IMG/VR virus record: IMGVR_UViG_3300036766_001793 | Location: 1 to 64,000 of that record | Source of the DNA: a virus | DNA: 64,000 nucleotides | Reading direction: 5' to 3' (one strand) | Part shown: positions 41,988-50,469 of the stretch, piece after piece | Layout of the letters: each line of letters starts with the position of its first letter | How positions within the stretch are numbered: the first letter of the stretch is position 1 | Position numbers and translations under genes: made by a program | Notes under the pieces: generated by a model | What the model was told of the DNA's origin: nothing | What the model saw: the letters and a program-made list of their open reading frames with translations, nothing else | The model's database searches: none

Positions 41988-44918
41988 CTAGGGGAATACC
42001 CTGAACCTCGTGAGGGTGTTGAGGTTGGCCGTGGTGAGCCACATCCCGGCCCCGTCGGAGTAGGCGATGTGGTAGGCGAAGCTGAGGCCAACGTAGTCCG
42101 CCGCGACCTTCGTGACCGACGCGCCGACGTGCTGGCCCTCGGCCGGGTCCCAGTGGTGCCCCTGCACCTGCACCGTCGTCCCGAGGATGGGGACCGGCTG
42201 CCCGTTCGGGTCGGTAGATCCGCCGTCCCAGAGGCCGACCTCGATCGTGACCCTCGACGGCTTCACGCCGAGCTTGTGTTCGATGTTCATCTGGCCGTCT
42301 CCGTTGACCGGAAACCACGACGTCGCGTAGCTGTCGTTCAGGCCCGCCATCCCCTGGGCGGCCATCCTGGCCATCCTGAGAAGCTGCTGGCCTATGCTGG
42401 AGTAGGACTGCCTCGCGAGGGTGTAGGTGGTGATCGTCTCAGGCCACTGGAAGGTCCAGCCATCGATAACGAACTCCTTGGCCTGGGAGGCCTGCCCGGG
42501 GTCGACTATTCCAGCATGCGGGATATAGAGGCCACAGAGAGTGCCTGGGCTCACGACGCCGCCCCACGGGAGGTTAGGCAAGTCAGCCACCGTAACCGAC
42601 CCGCGGTTAAGACCGCCCCTCGTGTTCTCGAGTCCGTCGTGCCCCGAAACCAGGCTGGCATACGCCGAGTCCCTGAGCGAGCGGGCGGTGGTGGCGTCGT
42701 TGCCGTCCTCCTTGGTGGAGTACTCCCACTCCCCGGCCCGACCCTGGTCGCGATTGGGGCTCTCCCTCCTGACCCTGAACCGCCCGTTGGTCGGGTCCCA
42801 CTCCTCCTCCATCTCCTTCACGACGATGGCAGTGCCAGTGAGGTTGTCCTGCTCGTTCTGCTTGCTATTGTCGGAAGCTGCCTCGCCCTTGCCCTGCACC
42901 CTCGACCTAGAGAAGATGTCGAAGCCCTGCTTGTCGAAGCTGTGCTCGATGATGTAGTTCACGTCGCTGCCGTCCGTCACGGCGCTGCCCGGGAAGGGCC
43001 CGTAAGAGAAGAACTTGTTAGAGCTGAGGCTGCCTCGCCTGAAGTACGCTGCCACTTGCCCGTTGTTGCCGACCGTGTCGCATATGATCTGGAATTCCCC
43101 GCCGAACCCGGACCCCTTGGGGAAGTTGTTCTGGTAAAGCCAGAGGGCGTCCACGCTCTTCTCCTCGCCGTCGAGCGGCCCGATGTTTGCCCCGGAGGAG
43201 CTCACGAACCATGGGTCAGACATCGAGAGCTCCCTGATCGCGTCGAGAATGCTGCTCTGCTTTGTCCCCCTCCAGTCGGCCTGGATGCGCCGGCTGTTTG
43301 GGGCCTGGTCGATGATTACCCCCCACAAGCCGGTGCCGGCGCTCGCTATGACATTGAGGGCCAGGTCAGAGATGATGGACATGCGCCGTTCCCCGAAGAC
43401 GCCACTGGGCCCCTTGGACCAGTTGCCGACGTACACCGGATCCCACGGCTTACCGACGAGAGATACGTCGAGGCCGCGGTGGGGCGGCATGGTGAACCAC
43501 TTCCCCTTGTCGACGTAGTTGTCGGCCAGGGCGCCGAGCCAGTCCCTGGCCGTGACCTTCCAAACGCGCCCCATCTGCTCGTCCTCGACGAGCTTCGCCT
43601 CGTCCAGCCTTCCTATGAAGTATTGGCGCGTGTTCAGCCCGGGGACGCTCTCCTGGTCGTCGAGTTCCACCACCCTCAGCTTGATGAACGGGTACCACCG
43701 GTTGAGCGACCCGGGGGCTGGCGCGGCCCCAGACTTGGACAGCTCGAACTTGACCACCGCCGCGGGGTACTGGTTAGTAGTCCCGTAGGCCGCCCCACCG
43801 TGGAGGGCGAGGGCCCGCCCCTTGTCGAAGCCGGACGGCGCGTTGGTCGTCGACACCTTGCTCATGCTCCCGGCGGTGTCCACCTTGACGAGCTTCATCG
43901 GGCTCGTGTGGAGGGCGTAGAGGTAGCCGCTCGACGGGTCGGCGTCGATGGAGAAGATGCCCCTGTCGATGGCCGGCAGCTGGAGCTCGGCCACCTTCGC
44001 CGGCAGGGTGCCCCCGATGTCGAACTTGACCAGGGTCGCCGGGCCAGGCCCGTTCGGGGAGAAGTTGCACGCCACGTACCCGGTCCCGTCGGTGAGGAGG
44101 TCTATGGAGTAGGCGTACTTGAGGGCGTCGAACGGCGCGGTGCCGACGAACGACGGGGAGCCGGCGCCCGCGCTGAGGCCGAACTTGGTGATGGCTATGG
44201 CCCCGCCCTCGCGATTGCCGACCGCGTAGATGGTCTGCCCGAGGCCCCTCATCGCCGTGATCTCGCCCCAGCCGGCGTTCAGGAGGATGGCCCCCGTCTC
44301 CGTTATCCCGGCCCCGTTGACGTCGAACTGGACGAGCCGGGTGTCGGTGGCCACATAGAGCCGGTCGCCGGCCGACGAGGCGATGGAGGGCCCTCCCCCG
44401 CCGGCGAGGGCGCTGACGGTCGCGTGGGCCACCCTGGCCATATCAGACGCCCTAATCTTGACGACCCTGGCCGGGTTTGAGGCGGTGACGGCGTAGACGT
44501 ACTGGCCGTTGCCATCCACAGTGATGGACCTGAACCCCTGCTCCGCCGGGTCGGTAAGCTGCACGGCCGCCACCCTGGTCGGCGGGCCGGCCTGGTTGAG
44601 CCTGACCTTCACCACGGTGCCAGGAGGGCCAAGGCCGGTGGACGTCGTGACATAGGCGAGGCCGGAGTTCTCGTCCACGGCCATCCAGAAGGCGCCGTTC
44701 TCCCCCGGGCCGAGGGTCAGCGCATCGGCCCCCGAGTCGAAGCCTGGCGGGTTGTAGGGGGCCTTCGCGTCCGCGTCCACGTCGGCCGTCACGGTCATCT
44801 CCAGCATCCCCGGCGACGAGTACCCACCGCGCGTGACCTGGAGGCTGATGACGCCCCTGAGGGTGCCGAACACGGTGTTGGTCTCGGCGTCGGCGACCTG
44901 GACCACGGGGATGCCCAT
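41988..44918 (-). CDS. Tail hub protein with inserted beta-propeller, 976 aa
   Basis: ATG at 44916-44918 overlaps the upstream stop (TGATG). Residues 1-60 and 395-976 look like a baseplate/tail hub: VQVADAETNTVFGTLRGVIS L..MLEMTVTADVD, then FIKLRVVELDDQESVP...YFIGRLDEAKLVEDEQM, then TARDWLGALAD and a long D-protein-like region. Residues about 66-393 are six or seven repeats of the type LYVATD..LVQFDVNG / IYAVGNREGGAIAITKFGL / LYALHTSPMKLVKVDTAG, i.e. NHL-like propeller blades. A hub with a propeller inserted is unusual; it may display a receptor-binding surface. Confidence 0.75.
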   Translation of the reverse strand: MGIPVVQVADAETNTVFGTLRGVISLQVTRGGYSSPGMLEMTVTADVDADAKAPYNPPGFDSGADALTLGPGENGAFWMAVDENSGLAYVTTSTGLGPPGTVVKVRLNQAGPPTRVAAVQLTDPAEQGFRSITVDGNGQYVYAVTASNPARVVKIRASDMARVAHATVSALAGGGGPSIASSAGDRLYVATDTRLVQFDVNGAGITETGAILLNAGWGEITAMRGLGQTIYAVGNREGGAIAITKFGLSAGAGSPSFVGTAPFDALKYAYSIDLLTDGTGYVACNFSPNGPGPATLVKFDIGGTLPAKVAELQLPAIDRGIFSIDADPSSGYLYALHTSPMKLVKVDTAGSMSKVSTTNAPSGFDKGRALALHGGAAYGTTNQYPAAVVKFELSKSGAAPAPGSLNRWYPFIKLRVVELDDQESVPGLNTRQYFIGRLDEAKLVEDEQMGRVWKVTARDWLGALADNYVDKGKWFTMPPHRGLDVSLVGKPWDPVYVGNWSKGPSGVFGERRMSIISDLALNVIASAGTGLWGVIIDQAPNSRRIQADWRGTKQSSILDAIRELSMSDPWFVSSSGANIGPLDGEEKSVDALWLYQNNFPKGSGFGGEFQIICDTVGNNGQVAAYFRRGSLSSNKFFSYGPFPGSAVTDGSDVNYIIEHSFDKQGFDIFSRSRVQGKGEAASDNSKQNEQDNLTGTAIVVKEMEEEWDPTNGRFRVRRESPNRDQGRAGEWEYSTKEDGNDATTARSLRDSAYASLVSGHDGLENTRGGLNRGSVTVADLPNLPWGGVVSPGTLCGLYIPHAGIVDPGQASQAKEFVIDGWTFQWPETITTYTLARQSYSSIGQQLLRMARMAAQGMAGLNDSYATSWFPVNGDGQMNIEHKLGVKPSRVTIEVGLWDGGSTDPNGQPVPILGTTVQVQGHHWDPAEGQHVGASVTKVAADYVGLSFAYHIAYSDGAGMWLTTANLNTLTRFRVFP

Positions 44919-45451
44919 CAGGGGTGCATCCCGACCGGCCAGTAGGTCACCTGAAAGGCCATCTTCCACTCCCACCTGAGGGTGCCACCGACCCGGCTCG
45001 AGTCGAGCCTGATGATGATCCCCTGGAACCACTTTATGCCGCCCTGCCCGGGCCCCATGTCGATGAGGAGCCTGGCCCCGCCGTGCATCCTCAGCAGGCC
45101 GTTCGGCCCGCCGCCGCCGGAGGTCACCGTAGCCCAGTGGGTCCTGACTATCTCCTGAAGATCGGAGATCGACGGCACGAGCGGGTCGAGGTTGTTGTCG
45201 GGGACTATCCCAGAGAGGCTGATCATCTCCTGGGCAGTGCCCAGGTCGAGTGCCCACGCGATCGGCCTGTTCTCCGCCACCGACCTGGCGGTCTGCCGGC
45301 CGGTCGGGAAGGACACGACGACCGGCATCCTCGTGATGTTCATCTGGACCGTCTCGACGAGCAGCTTCAGGGCAGGACCGCCCTGGTACGGGGAGTCGTC
45401 GCTGCCGAGCAGCTGGAGGGTCACCGTGGGGATGATGTCTGGCGCTGCCAT
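44918..45451 (-). CDS. Tail protein next to tape measure, 177 aa
   Basis: ATG at 45449-45451. Between the tape measure and hub genes, the slot of distal-tail-type proteins. Content: PDIIPTVTLQLLGSDDSPYQ, VQMNITRMPVVVSFPTGRQT, LDLGTAQEMISLSGIVPDN, GGARLLIDMGPGQGGIKWFQ GIIIRLDSSRVGGTLRWEWK. The LDLGxxxExIxLxGxVP pattern is typical of Dit/LysM-adjacent tail proteins. The assignment is by position and pattern. Confidence 0.65.
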   Translation of the reverse strand: MAAPDIIPTVTLQLLGSDDSPYQGGPALKLLVETVQMNITRMPVVVSFPTGRQTARSVAENRPIAWALDLGTAQEMISLSGIVPDNNLDPLVPSISDLQEIVRTHWATVTSGGGGPNGLLRMHGGARLLIDMGPGQGGIKWFQGIIIRLDSSRVGGTLRWEWKMAFQVTYWPVGMHP

Positions 45452-46726
45452 CTAGATGAACAGTCCCCCTAGCCTTTTGAGCCCGCCCACCGCCGTGCCG
45501 AACGGGGTTCTGCCGCCGCCGAGCGCCTGGATGACCCTGGCCGTCTGCGGGATTGACCGCCCGGCAAGCACGTACCCGGTCCTCTTCTCTATCTGCTCCA
45601 CGGCCTGGTTGACCGAGGCCCCGTAGTCCCCCCCGCCGGCGAAGCTGTTGTTCTGGGTGAAGTTGATGGTGTTATTCGAGTTAACCATGGACACCCCACC
45701 ACCTAAGACGCCCTGCTGCTGGGCTTGCTGCTTGTTCTTCATCCAGGCCATGCCACCCTCGGCAAAAGCGCCGATGCCAGCCCCAATAGCAGTACCCCAT
45801 CCCGGCATAATCATAGACCCTATAGCGCCACCTTCAATAGCGCCCTTACCAGCAGCTGCCAAGACATTCGTCTTCTTCTGACCTACTCCGACCATTGGAA
45901 GCGCAGTCTGAAGTATGCCCTCCGCCGCCTGACCTCCGAAATAGCCAATCATAGCTTTCTGGCCAATAGTACCCATGAGACCGCCCTTCCCAGCTGTTGG
46001 GATGCCGATCATGGCCTCCTCGGCTTTGGCAGCCTTGCCGCCTATCCCGAACATTCTAAATCCTAGCCCCACCAAACCCTCTCCGGCTCTCACAACACGC
46101 CCGAGAAGAGGGAAGTTCCTAGCAAAGAGATAGCCTAAGGCTAGGGTTCCAGCGGTGGCCGCGGCGGCCGTCGGGTTGGTCACCGCCTCCTTCACGGTCG
46201 CCTTGACCGCGTCCGCTATCAGGGACCCGACCTTACCGAAGTCAAGGTCCTTGATGGCCCTCAGCATCTCTATGAGCCACCTAGCCATGGCAGCTATGTT
46301 CTTCGCCACCTCCTCCATGATCTTGGTCATCTTCTCCAGGTACCCTGACGAGATGAGCCACATGATCAGCTTGGAGATGCCGACCATGAGGAGGTTGAAC
46401 AGTGGGATGAACGGGATCAGGAGGATGTCGATCGCGGCGCCGAACATCTTCCCCATGGCGCCCATGTAGGTGTTGGCTACGGCGCTGTTCTTGAGGATCC
46501 CGCCGAGGGCCTTCTCTATCCCGAAGAGGAGGGCGAGGGGCTTGAAGATGCCCTGCCCACCGGCCCCCGGGGGGACTCCCCCCTGGCCGGCGCCCGCGCC
46601 GGCGGACGCGCCGCCGAGCGCCGCCCCGGCCGGGCCGCCGACGCCCTGGGACGCGAGGAGGCGCCTCAGGTCTGAGGTGTCCACCTTCATCGTGAAGACG
46701 AGGTCCTGGGCGCTGGGCTGGGTCAT
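45452..46726 (-). CDS. Tape measure-like protein, 424 aa
   Basis: ATG at 46724-46726. Directly after the tail-assembly chaperones, as tape measures are. Contains a Gly/Ala-rich head, hydrophobic membrane-active helices (FGAAIDILLIPFIPLFNLLM; ISKLIMWLISSGYLE), a central helical part, Gly-rich segments (GAIEGGAIGSMIMPGWGTAI GAG) and an Asn-rich stretch (VNSNNTINFTQNNSFAGG). At about 1.5 A per residue it predicts a tail near 60 nm. The DNA around 45.7-46.1 kb is markedly AT-richer than its surroundings. Confidence 0.75.
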   Translation of the reverse strand: MTQPSAQDLVFTMKVDTSDLRRLLASQGVGGPAGAALGGASAGAGAGQGGVPPGAGGQGIFKPLALLFGIEKALGGILKNSAVANTYMGAMGKMFGAAIDILLIPFIPLFNLLMVGISKLIMWLISSGYLEKMTKIMEEVAKNIAAMARWLIEMLRAIKDLDFGKVGSLIADAVKATVKEAVTNPTAAAATAGTLALGYLFARNFPLLGRVVRAGEGLVGLGFRMFGIGGKAAKAEEAMIGIPTAGKGGLMGTIGQKAMIGYFGGQAAEGILQTALPMVGVGQKKTNVLAAAGKGAIEGGAIGSMIMPGWGTAIGAGIGAFAEGGMAWMKNKQQAQQQGVLGGGVSMVNSNNTINFTQNNSFAGGGDYGASVNQAVEQIEKRTGYVLAGRSIPQTARVIQALGGGRTPFGTAVGGLKRLGGLFI

Positions 46727-47360
46727 CTGCTGTAGGCCTCAGATTTCATTTTGACGCGTTCGTTCGCCACCACGAACCACCTGAGCACCGTCTGCTCGTC
46801 GGGAGCGCCCTCGATGGCCGGCCACGGGATCCCGCCCTCCAGGAGGACCGCCTCCACGTGGGCCCTCCACAGGTCCTCGTCGGCCATCTGCGCGTCTCTG
46901 TCCCCTAGGAGGAGCTCCCGGTACCTTTTCCCATCTCTGCAACCCCGGCGGAGCTGAACGGGTCTGGGATGATGGCGTCGAACTGGGCTCCGACCGCCTC
47001 CGGGAAGCGCTCGATGACGCTCTCGGACATGGCGAACGGGCAGGCCGTGACCATCTCCACGAGGGCCTTCTTCTTGTAGACGTCGAGGTGGAACACGGCC
47101 TTGACTATGGACGCCCCGGTCTGGGGGTTGGTGTCGGAGGCGTACTCGGTCGCGGCCGACACCGCCCGGCTCTTGCCGGTCCAAGTGAGCGGCCTCCAGC
47201 GGACCTCGAAGGATACCTCGTCGTTCACCGCGATGGTGAGCGGCTCGCCCTCCTCCGCCCCGGCCTCGAGGATGGCGGCCAGGATCTCCTGGCCGCTCCT
47301 GTCGATGCGTGGGAGGCCCTGCGCTGCGGGCCTCGCCGCGCGGCTTCTCTGTGCGGTCAT
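46723..47360 (-). CDS. Tail assembly chaperone, frameshift product (gpGT-like), about 212 aa
   Basis: The upstream frame (46905-47360) reaches GGA-AAA-GGT; slipping back one base at GGGAAAA (46926-46932) continues as RYRELLLGDRDAQMADEDLW RAHVEAVL...WFVVANERVKMKSEAYSR and stops at 46723. The downstream frame has no start codon of its own but clear coding quality. Position just before the tape measure is the conserved slot of gpG/gpGT chaperones. Confidence 0.85.
46905..47360 (-). CDS. Tail assembly chaperone, unshifted product (gpG-like), 151 aa
   Basis: ATG at 47358-47360. AxTIAVNDEVSFEVRWRPLT WTGKSRAVSAATEY is a beta-rich core, and the end VAEMGKGTGSSS is the short tail made when no slippage occurs. 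It should bind the tape measure during assembly together with the frameshifted form. Confidence 0.85.
   Translation of the reverse strand: MTAQRSRAARPAAQGLPRIDRSGQEILAAILEAGAEEGEPLTIAVNDEVSFEVRWRPLTWTGKSRAVSAATEYASDTNPQTGASIVKAVFHLDVYKKKALVEMVTACPFAMSESVIERFPEAVGAQFDAIIPDPFSSAGVAEMGKGTGSSS
46926..46932 (-). promoter_or_regulatory. -1 frameshift slippery site GGGAAAA
   Basis: A G-GGA-AAA heptamer of the lambda G-T kind (GGGAAAG in lambda), about 9 codons before the stop of the 0-frame. Both frames are coding on the correct sides. Confidence 0.85.
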
Positions 47361-47386
47361 GTGCGTACCTCTCTGGTGGGGCCCTT

Positions 47387-48454
47387 CTACGGGACCTGGA
47401 TGCTGACCGTGTCCACGTCCACCTGCCAGGACGACGGGAACAGGCCCGTCGGGGGCCCGGGGACGCTGATCTTGCCGCCGGTGACGATGGCCCCCGGCTT
47501 GCCGGTTTGCGAGAAGACCCCGCCGGCCGTGATGACGAGGCTCCCCGCGCCCTCCCCGGGGGTGAGGTCGAACTGGGCCCTGATGGTGCCGCCGACGCTC
47601 GGGCCGGCCGTCCCGCCTATGCCGCCGCCGCTGGCCCCCTCGTTCATGAGGGCCCTGAACAGGACAAGGTCGGTCCCCTTGTCGACCACGTCCACCTCGA
47701 GCTCCATCGTGTACCGGCGCTTCCCCTCCACCAGGTCGGTGAGGACCTGGGTCATGGCCCCATTGGGGTTGCCTGACGCCCTGCAGAGGTAGTACCTCGG
47801 CTCGAGCTGGTTGTCAATCGAGAGGGAGATCCTCCTGACGCGGCAGAGCTGCTGGTCGAAGACCGTGATGGTGGCACCGGCGAAGACGAACCTGCCACCG
47901 AAGCCCGGGCCCGGGTCTGCGGCCTCGGAGGGCGACCCGAATTTGGAGACCCCGCTGAGGTTGTGGGAGGTGTCCTTGAAGATCATCTCGTCGATCGAGA
48001 GGCGGAGCTCCTCCCCCTCGGCCGCCGACAGGGTCATCCTGTTGATCTTCCCGCCGTGGTAGTCGCGGATGAAGGTGTACTGCCCGTCCGTGTCCCTCAT
48101 CGCGATCTGCATCATGAGGGACGGGATCCTGCCGTCGTGGGCCGTTATCCCCTCGCTGACGGTCCCCGCCGAGAACCTGCCGAACGCCAGCTCGAGCAGC
48201 TCGCCGAGCGCATCGGAGTCCCTGATCTTGATGTCCGGGATCGATCCCGTGAGCTTCCACCGCCCGCGGAGCATGTCGCCGCGGTTGCGGTCTGTGCCGA
48301 CGCCGAAGAACGGGTACCACTCCTGCTCCGGGTCAGGGGCGCTTACGGTCTCGTGCAGCCCGAACCTCTTGTTCGGGATTTGGGCCCCTGTCCCGCCGAA
48401 GACGGATTCCTTTATCCAGGTGACAAGACAGTTTTCCGTACGATAGATTGCCAC
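47387..48454 (-). CDS. Major tail tube protein, about 355 aa
   Basis: GTG at 48452-48454 after CGAGGGGGCGCT. Gene order (connector genes, this gene, chaperones, tape measure) identifies it. Features: VAIYRTENCLVTWIKESVFG G, RWKLTGSIPDIKIRDSDALG, LSIDNQLEPRYYLCRASGNP NGAMTQVLTDLVEGKRRYTM ELEVDV and an Ig-like C-terminal part rich in Gly (TPGEGAGSLVITAGGVFSQT). The TQ(V/L).D.VEGKRRYTxEL pattern is typical of long-tailed phage tube proteins. Confidence 0.8.
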   Translation of the reverse strand: MAIYRTENCLVTWIKESVFGGTGAQIPNKRFGLHETVSAPDPEQEWYPFFGVGTDRNRGDMLRGRWKLTGSIPDIKIRDSDALGELLELAFGRFSAGTVSEGITAHDGRIPSLMMQIAMRDTDGQYTFIRDYHGGKINRMTLSAAEGEELRLSIDEMIFKDTSHNLSGVSKFGSPSEAADPGPGFGGRFVFAGATITVFDQQLCRVRRISLSIDNQLEPRYYLCRASGNPNGAMTQVLTDLVEGKRRYTMELEVDVVDKGTDLVLFRALMNEGASGGGIGGTAGPSVGGTIRAQFDLTPGEGAGSLVITAGGVFSQTGKPGAIVTGGKISVPGPPTGLFPSSWQVDVDTVSIQVP

Positions 48455-48475
48455 AGCGCCCCCTCGGATCACATC

Positions 48476-48715
48476 CTAGCCGGGGGACAGCCCCGCGGGA
48501 GCCCGTGGCGGCCTCGTCGCGGCCAGCAGCGACTCGATGGTCGTCCCGGTGCCGGCGATCTCGCACAGGGTCCCGCAGTAGGTCATCTTGAGGGACCCGG
48601 AGGTGGACTTGCGCCAGTCGTACGCAGTCCCGCACCTGAGGCAGGCCCTGATGTGGCCACCCGCCGGGCGCTCGGCGTTCCCGGCGGTCTGGCAGTCTCT
48701 GGTTGCGGTGACCAT
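48476..48715 (-). CDS. TYCGxLCE-type zinc protein, 79 aa (paralogue of 13489-13707)
   Basis: ATG at 48713-48715 after GAGGGGTGAGGCC. CLRCGTAYDWRKSTSGSLKM TYCGTLCEIAGTGTTIESLL A is the same zinc-knuckle-plus-helix as the protein at 13489-13707. A non-structural gene inserted between tail genes; it has its own CATAAT box. Confidence 0.7.
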   Translation of the reverse strand: MVTATRDCQTAGNAERPAGGHIRACLRCGTAYDWRKSTSGSLKMTYCGTLCEIAGTGTTIESLLAATRPPRAPAGLSPG

Positions 48716-48743
48716 GGCCTCACCCCTCAGCGTCCTTGCTCCG

Positions 48744-48749
48744 ATTATG
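48744..48749 (-). promoter_or_regulatory. -10 box CATAAT
   Basis: GGGCATAATCGGAGCAAGG upstream of the zinc-protein gene, within the structural operon. Confidence 0.5.
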
Positions 48750-48788
48750 CCCGCTGGCGTCCGTGCCGAGGGCCCGCTTACAGGATAC

Positions 48789-49352
48789 CTAGACGCCCCC
48801 CGGGAACTGGCCGGGGTCCGTCGAAGGAGATTCTTCTCCACCCACCCGGCGCTTGAAGACGGGGACGGCCCCGGCGGTCAGCCTGATCCTCATGATCCCG
48901 CTGAAGTTCTTGGGCCCGAGGTAGTCCGGCTGGAACCCGTCGAAGTAGAGGCTGTGGTAGGGCTGGAGGGCCAGGATCCACCGGTAGACGATCCGCCTGC
49001 ACTCGGCCATGAGGTTCCACATGCGCTGCCTGGAGTGCACGGACCGGACCGTTATGCCGATGGACACCTCGACGTCCACGAACTCGTGCCGGTGGCCCGT
49101 GAACCGGTCCTCGTAGTTCTCCACCTCCACCACCAGGGCGTCGCCCCGGGCGAGGTCGGCCTGCATGGCCTCGTCCTTGACGAGGAACCTCGGCGTCGGG
49201 GCGGCCTCCGTGGCGAGCCACTCCCGCTGGAGCAGGTCCCTGACGAGCTCGTCAGGGACCACCTCGTTGCCGGCCGCCTGGAGGGACAGGGTCGGGATCG
49301 GGTAGGAGTTGTCCCTGATCTGGGTGTCCGGGGCTCCGTCCACGTCTGGCAT
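48789..49352 (-). CDS. Head-tail connector / tail terminator protein, 187 aa
   Basis: ATG at 49350-49352. LVVEVENYEDRFTGHRHEFV DVEVSIGITVRSVHSRQRMW NLMAECRRIVYRWILALQPY has the DVxVxIxxxx...RMWNLMAECRRI pattern of phage tail-terminator/minor tail proteins that dock the tail. Position between the connector at 49.4 kb and tube protein supports this. Confidence 0.7.
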   Translation of the reverse strand: MPDVDGAPDTQIRDNSYPIPTLSLQAAGNEVVPDELVRDLLQREWLATEAAPTPRFLVKDEAMQADLARGDALVVEVENYEDRFTGHRHEFVDVEVSIGITVRSVHSRQRMWNLMAECRRIVYRWILALQPYHSLYFDGFQPDYLGPKNFSGIMRIRLTAGAVPVFKRRVGGEESPSTDPGQFPGGV

Positions 49353-49361
49353 CGTCCTACC

Positions 49362-50465
49362 TCACGCGATGAGCGGCATGCGGAGCTCGTCCGCCCGCTC
49401 GATGCTCTGCTCGATGTACTGCCGGGCCTTGTCCGGCTTCGGGACCGCGTCGGGGTTGTTCACGAGGACGGCCGTCCAGTCCTGCATCAGGACGATGTCG
49501 GCCGCGGTCCTCTTGACGACGATGTCCGCGACCTGCTCCCGCTTCTCGCTCACGTCGAAGTCCTCACCGTACACGTAGTCCATCTCCACTGAGCCCGGGA
49601 GCCTGAGGTACCTGCTGGAGATGCTGGCCCACGGGAGGCCGCGGCCGAGGGCGATCCTGGTGAAGTAAATCATCGAGTTGTCGGACAGGTAGAAGTCCCT
49701 CTGCCGGCCCTCGAAGAGCTCGGTCGCCGTGGTCCCGCCGGTCCACACCGACACCCGGGAGACGAACCAGACCGGGTGCATCCTCAGGAGCATCCCGTAC
49801 GGGTTGAGGGTCGCCCTCTCGTTGTAGACGGTCCTCATCCTCCAGGCGCGCCTGGTGTACACGTCGAGCCAGTCCTCGTTGGCCCGGATCCTCTTGCGGA
49901 CGAAGGACTGGAGCGGGTCGTTCACCTCGGTGAACTCCGGTAGGCCCATGAACTGGGCGACCTCCTGGTGGCTCGCGTAGGTGTTGTAGAGCGACGGGAG
50001 CGCCCTGGCTATCGTGAGGGACGTGGGGCCCCCGTTGACGAGCCTCACCCAGTAGAGGGTGGGGGTCGACGGCGGCTCGGCCCCGTACTCCGGGAACTCC
50101 GCGCCCGCCACCTTCAGTGTCCAGAGCCACTGCGAGGTCCCCCAGTAGGCCACCCCCGGCCTCTTGAAGGAGAACCCGGCGGGGACGAGGGCGTGCCCGC
50201 CCTGCCCGATCTGGTCGACCCTCTCCTGGAGGGGGAGCCTCTTCCACTCGCCGGTCGCCCCGTCGTAGGTCTCGACCCGCATCTGCGGGTTCCCGTCCGG
50301 GGCCAGGTCGACCTGCAGGTAGAGCCCGCTGATCCAGTCCTGGTGCCCCACGTAGAGGGCGTCGCCCTGGGCCAGGGTGGCCGGGGCGCTCCCGTCGCCC
50401 AGGGACTGCGTGACGTCGGCCAGGGCGGCCCCGTCCCACTTCCATAGGGCATCTGCGCGTCTCAT
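49362..50465 (-). CDS. Head-tail adaptor, 367 aa
   Basis: ATG at 50463-50465. The C-terminal half (residues about 170-367) is the helical adaptor: FTEVNDPLQSFVRKRIRANE DWLDVYTRRAWRMR, EMDYVYGEDFDVSEKREQVA DIVVKRTAADIVLMQDW. The N-terminal half is an extra beta domain with LAQGDALYVGHQDWISGLYL QVDLAPDGNPQM, which looks like a carbohydrate-binding or jelly-roll insert. That fusion is unusual for adaptors (normally about 110-200 aa). Confidence 0.7.
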   Translation of the reverse strand: MRRADALWKWDGAALADVTQSLGDGSAPATLAQGDALYVGHQDWISGLYLQVDLAPDGNPQMRVETYDGATGEWKRLPLQERVDQIGQGGHALVPAGFSFKRPGVAYWGTSQWLWTLKVAGAEFPEYGAEPPSTPTLYWVRLVNGGPTSLTIARALPSLYNTYASHQEVAQFMGLPEFTEVNDPLQSFVRKRIRANEDWLDVYTRRAWRMRTVYNERATLNPYGMLLRMHPVWFVSRVSVWTGGTTATELFEGRQRDFYLSDNSMIYFTRIALGRGLPWASISSRYLRLPGSVEMDYVYGEDFDVSEKREQVADIVVKRTAADIVLMQDWTAVLVNNPDAVPKPDKARQYIEQSIERADELRMPLIA

Positions 50466-50469
50466 CTCG

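Noticed and set aside
42069-44480. An 803-codon open frame on the plus strand
   Set aside because: Antisense shadow of the tail hub gene; composition is the mirror of a coding strand and no domain is visible.
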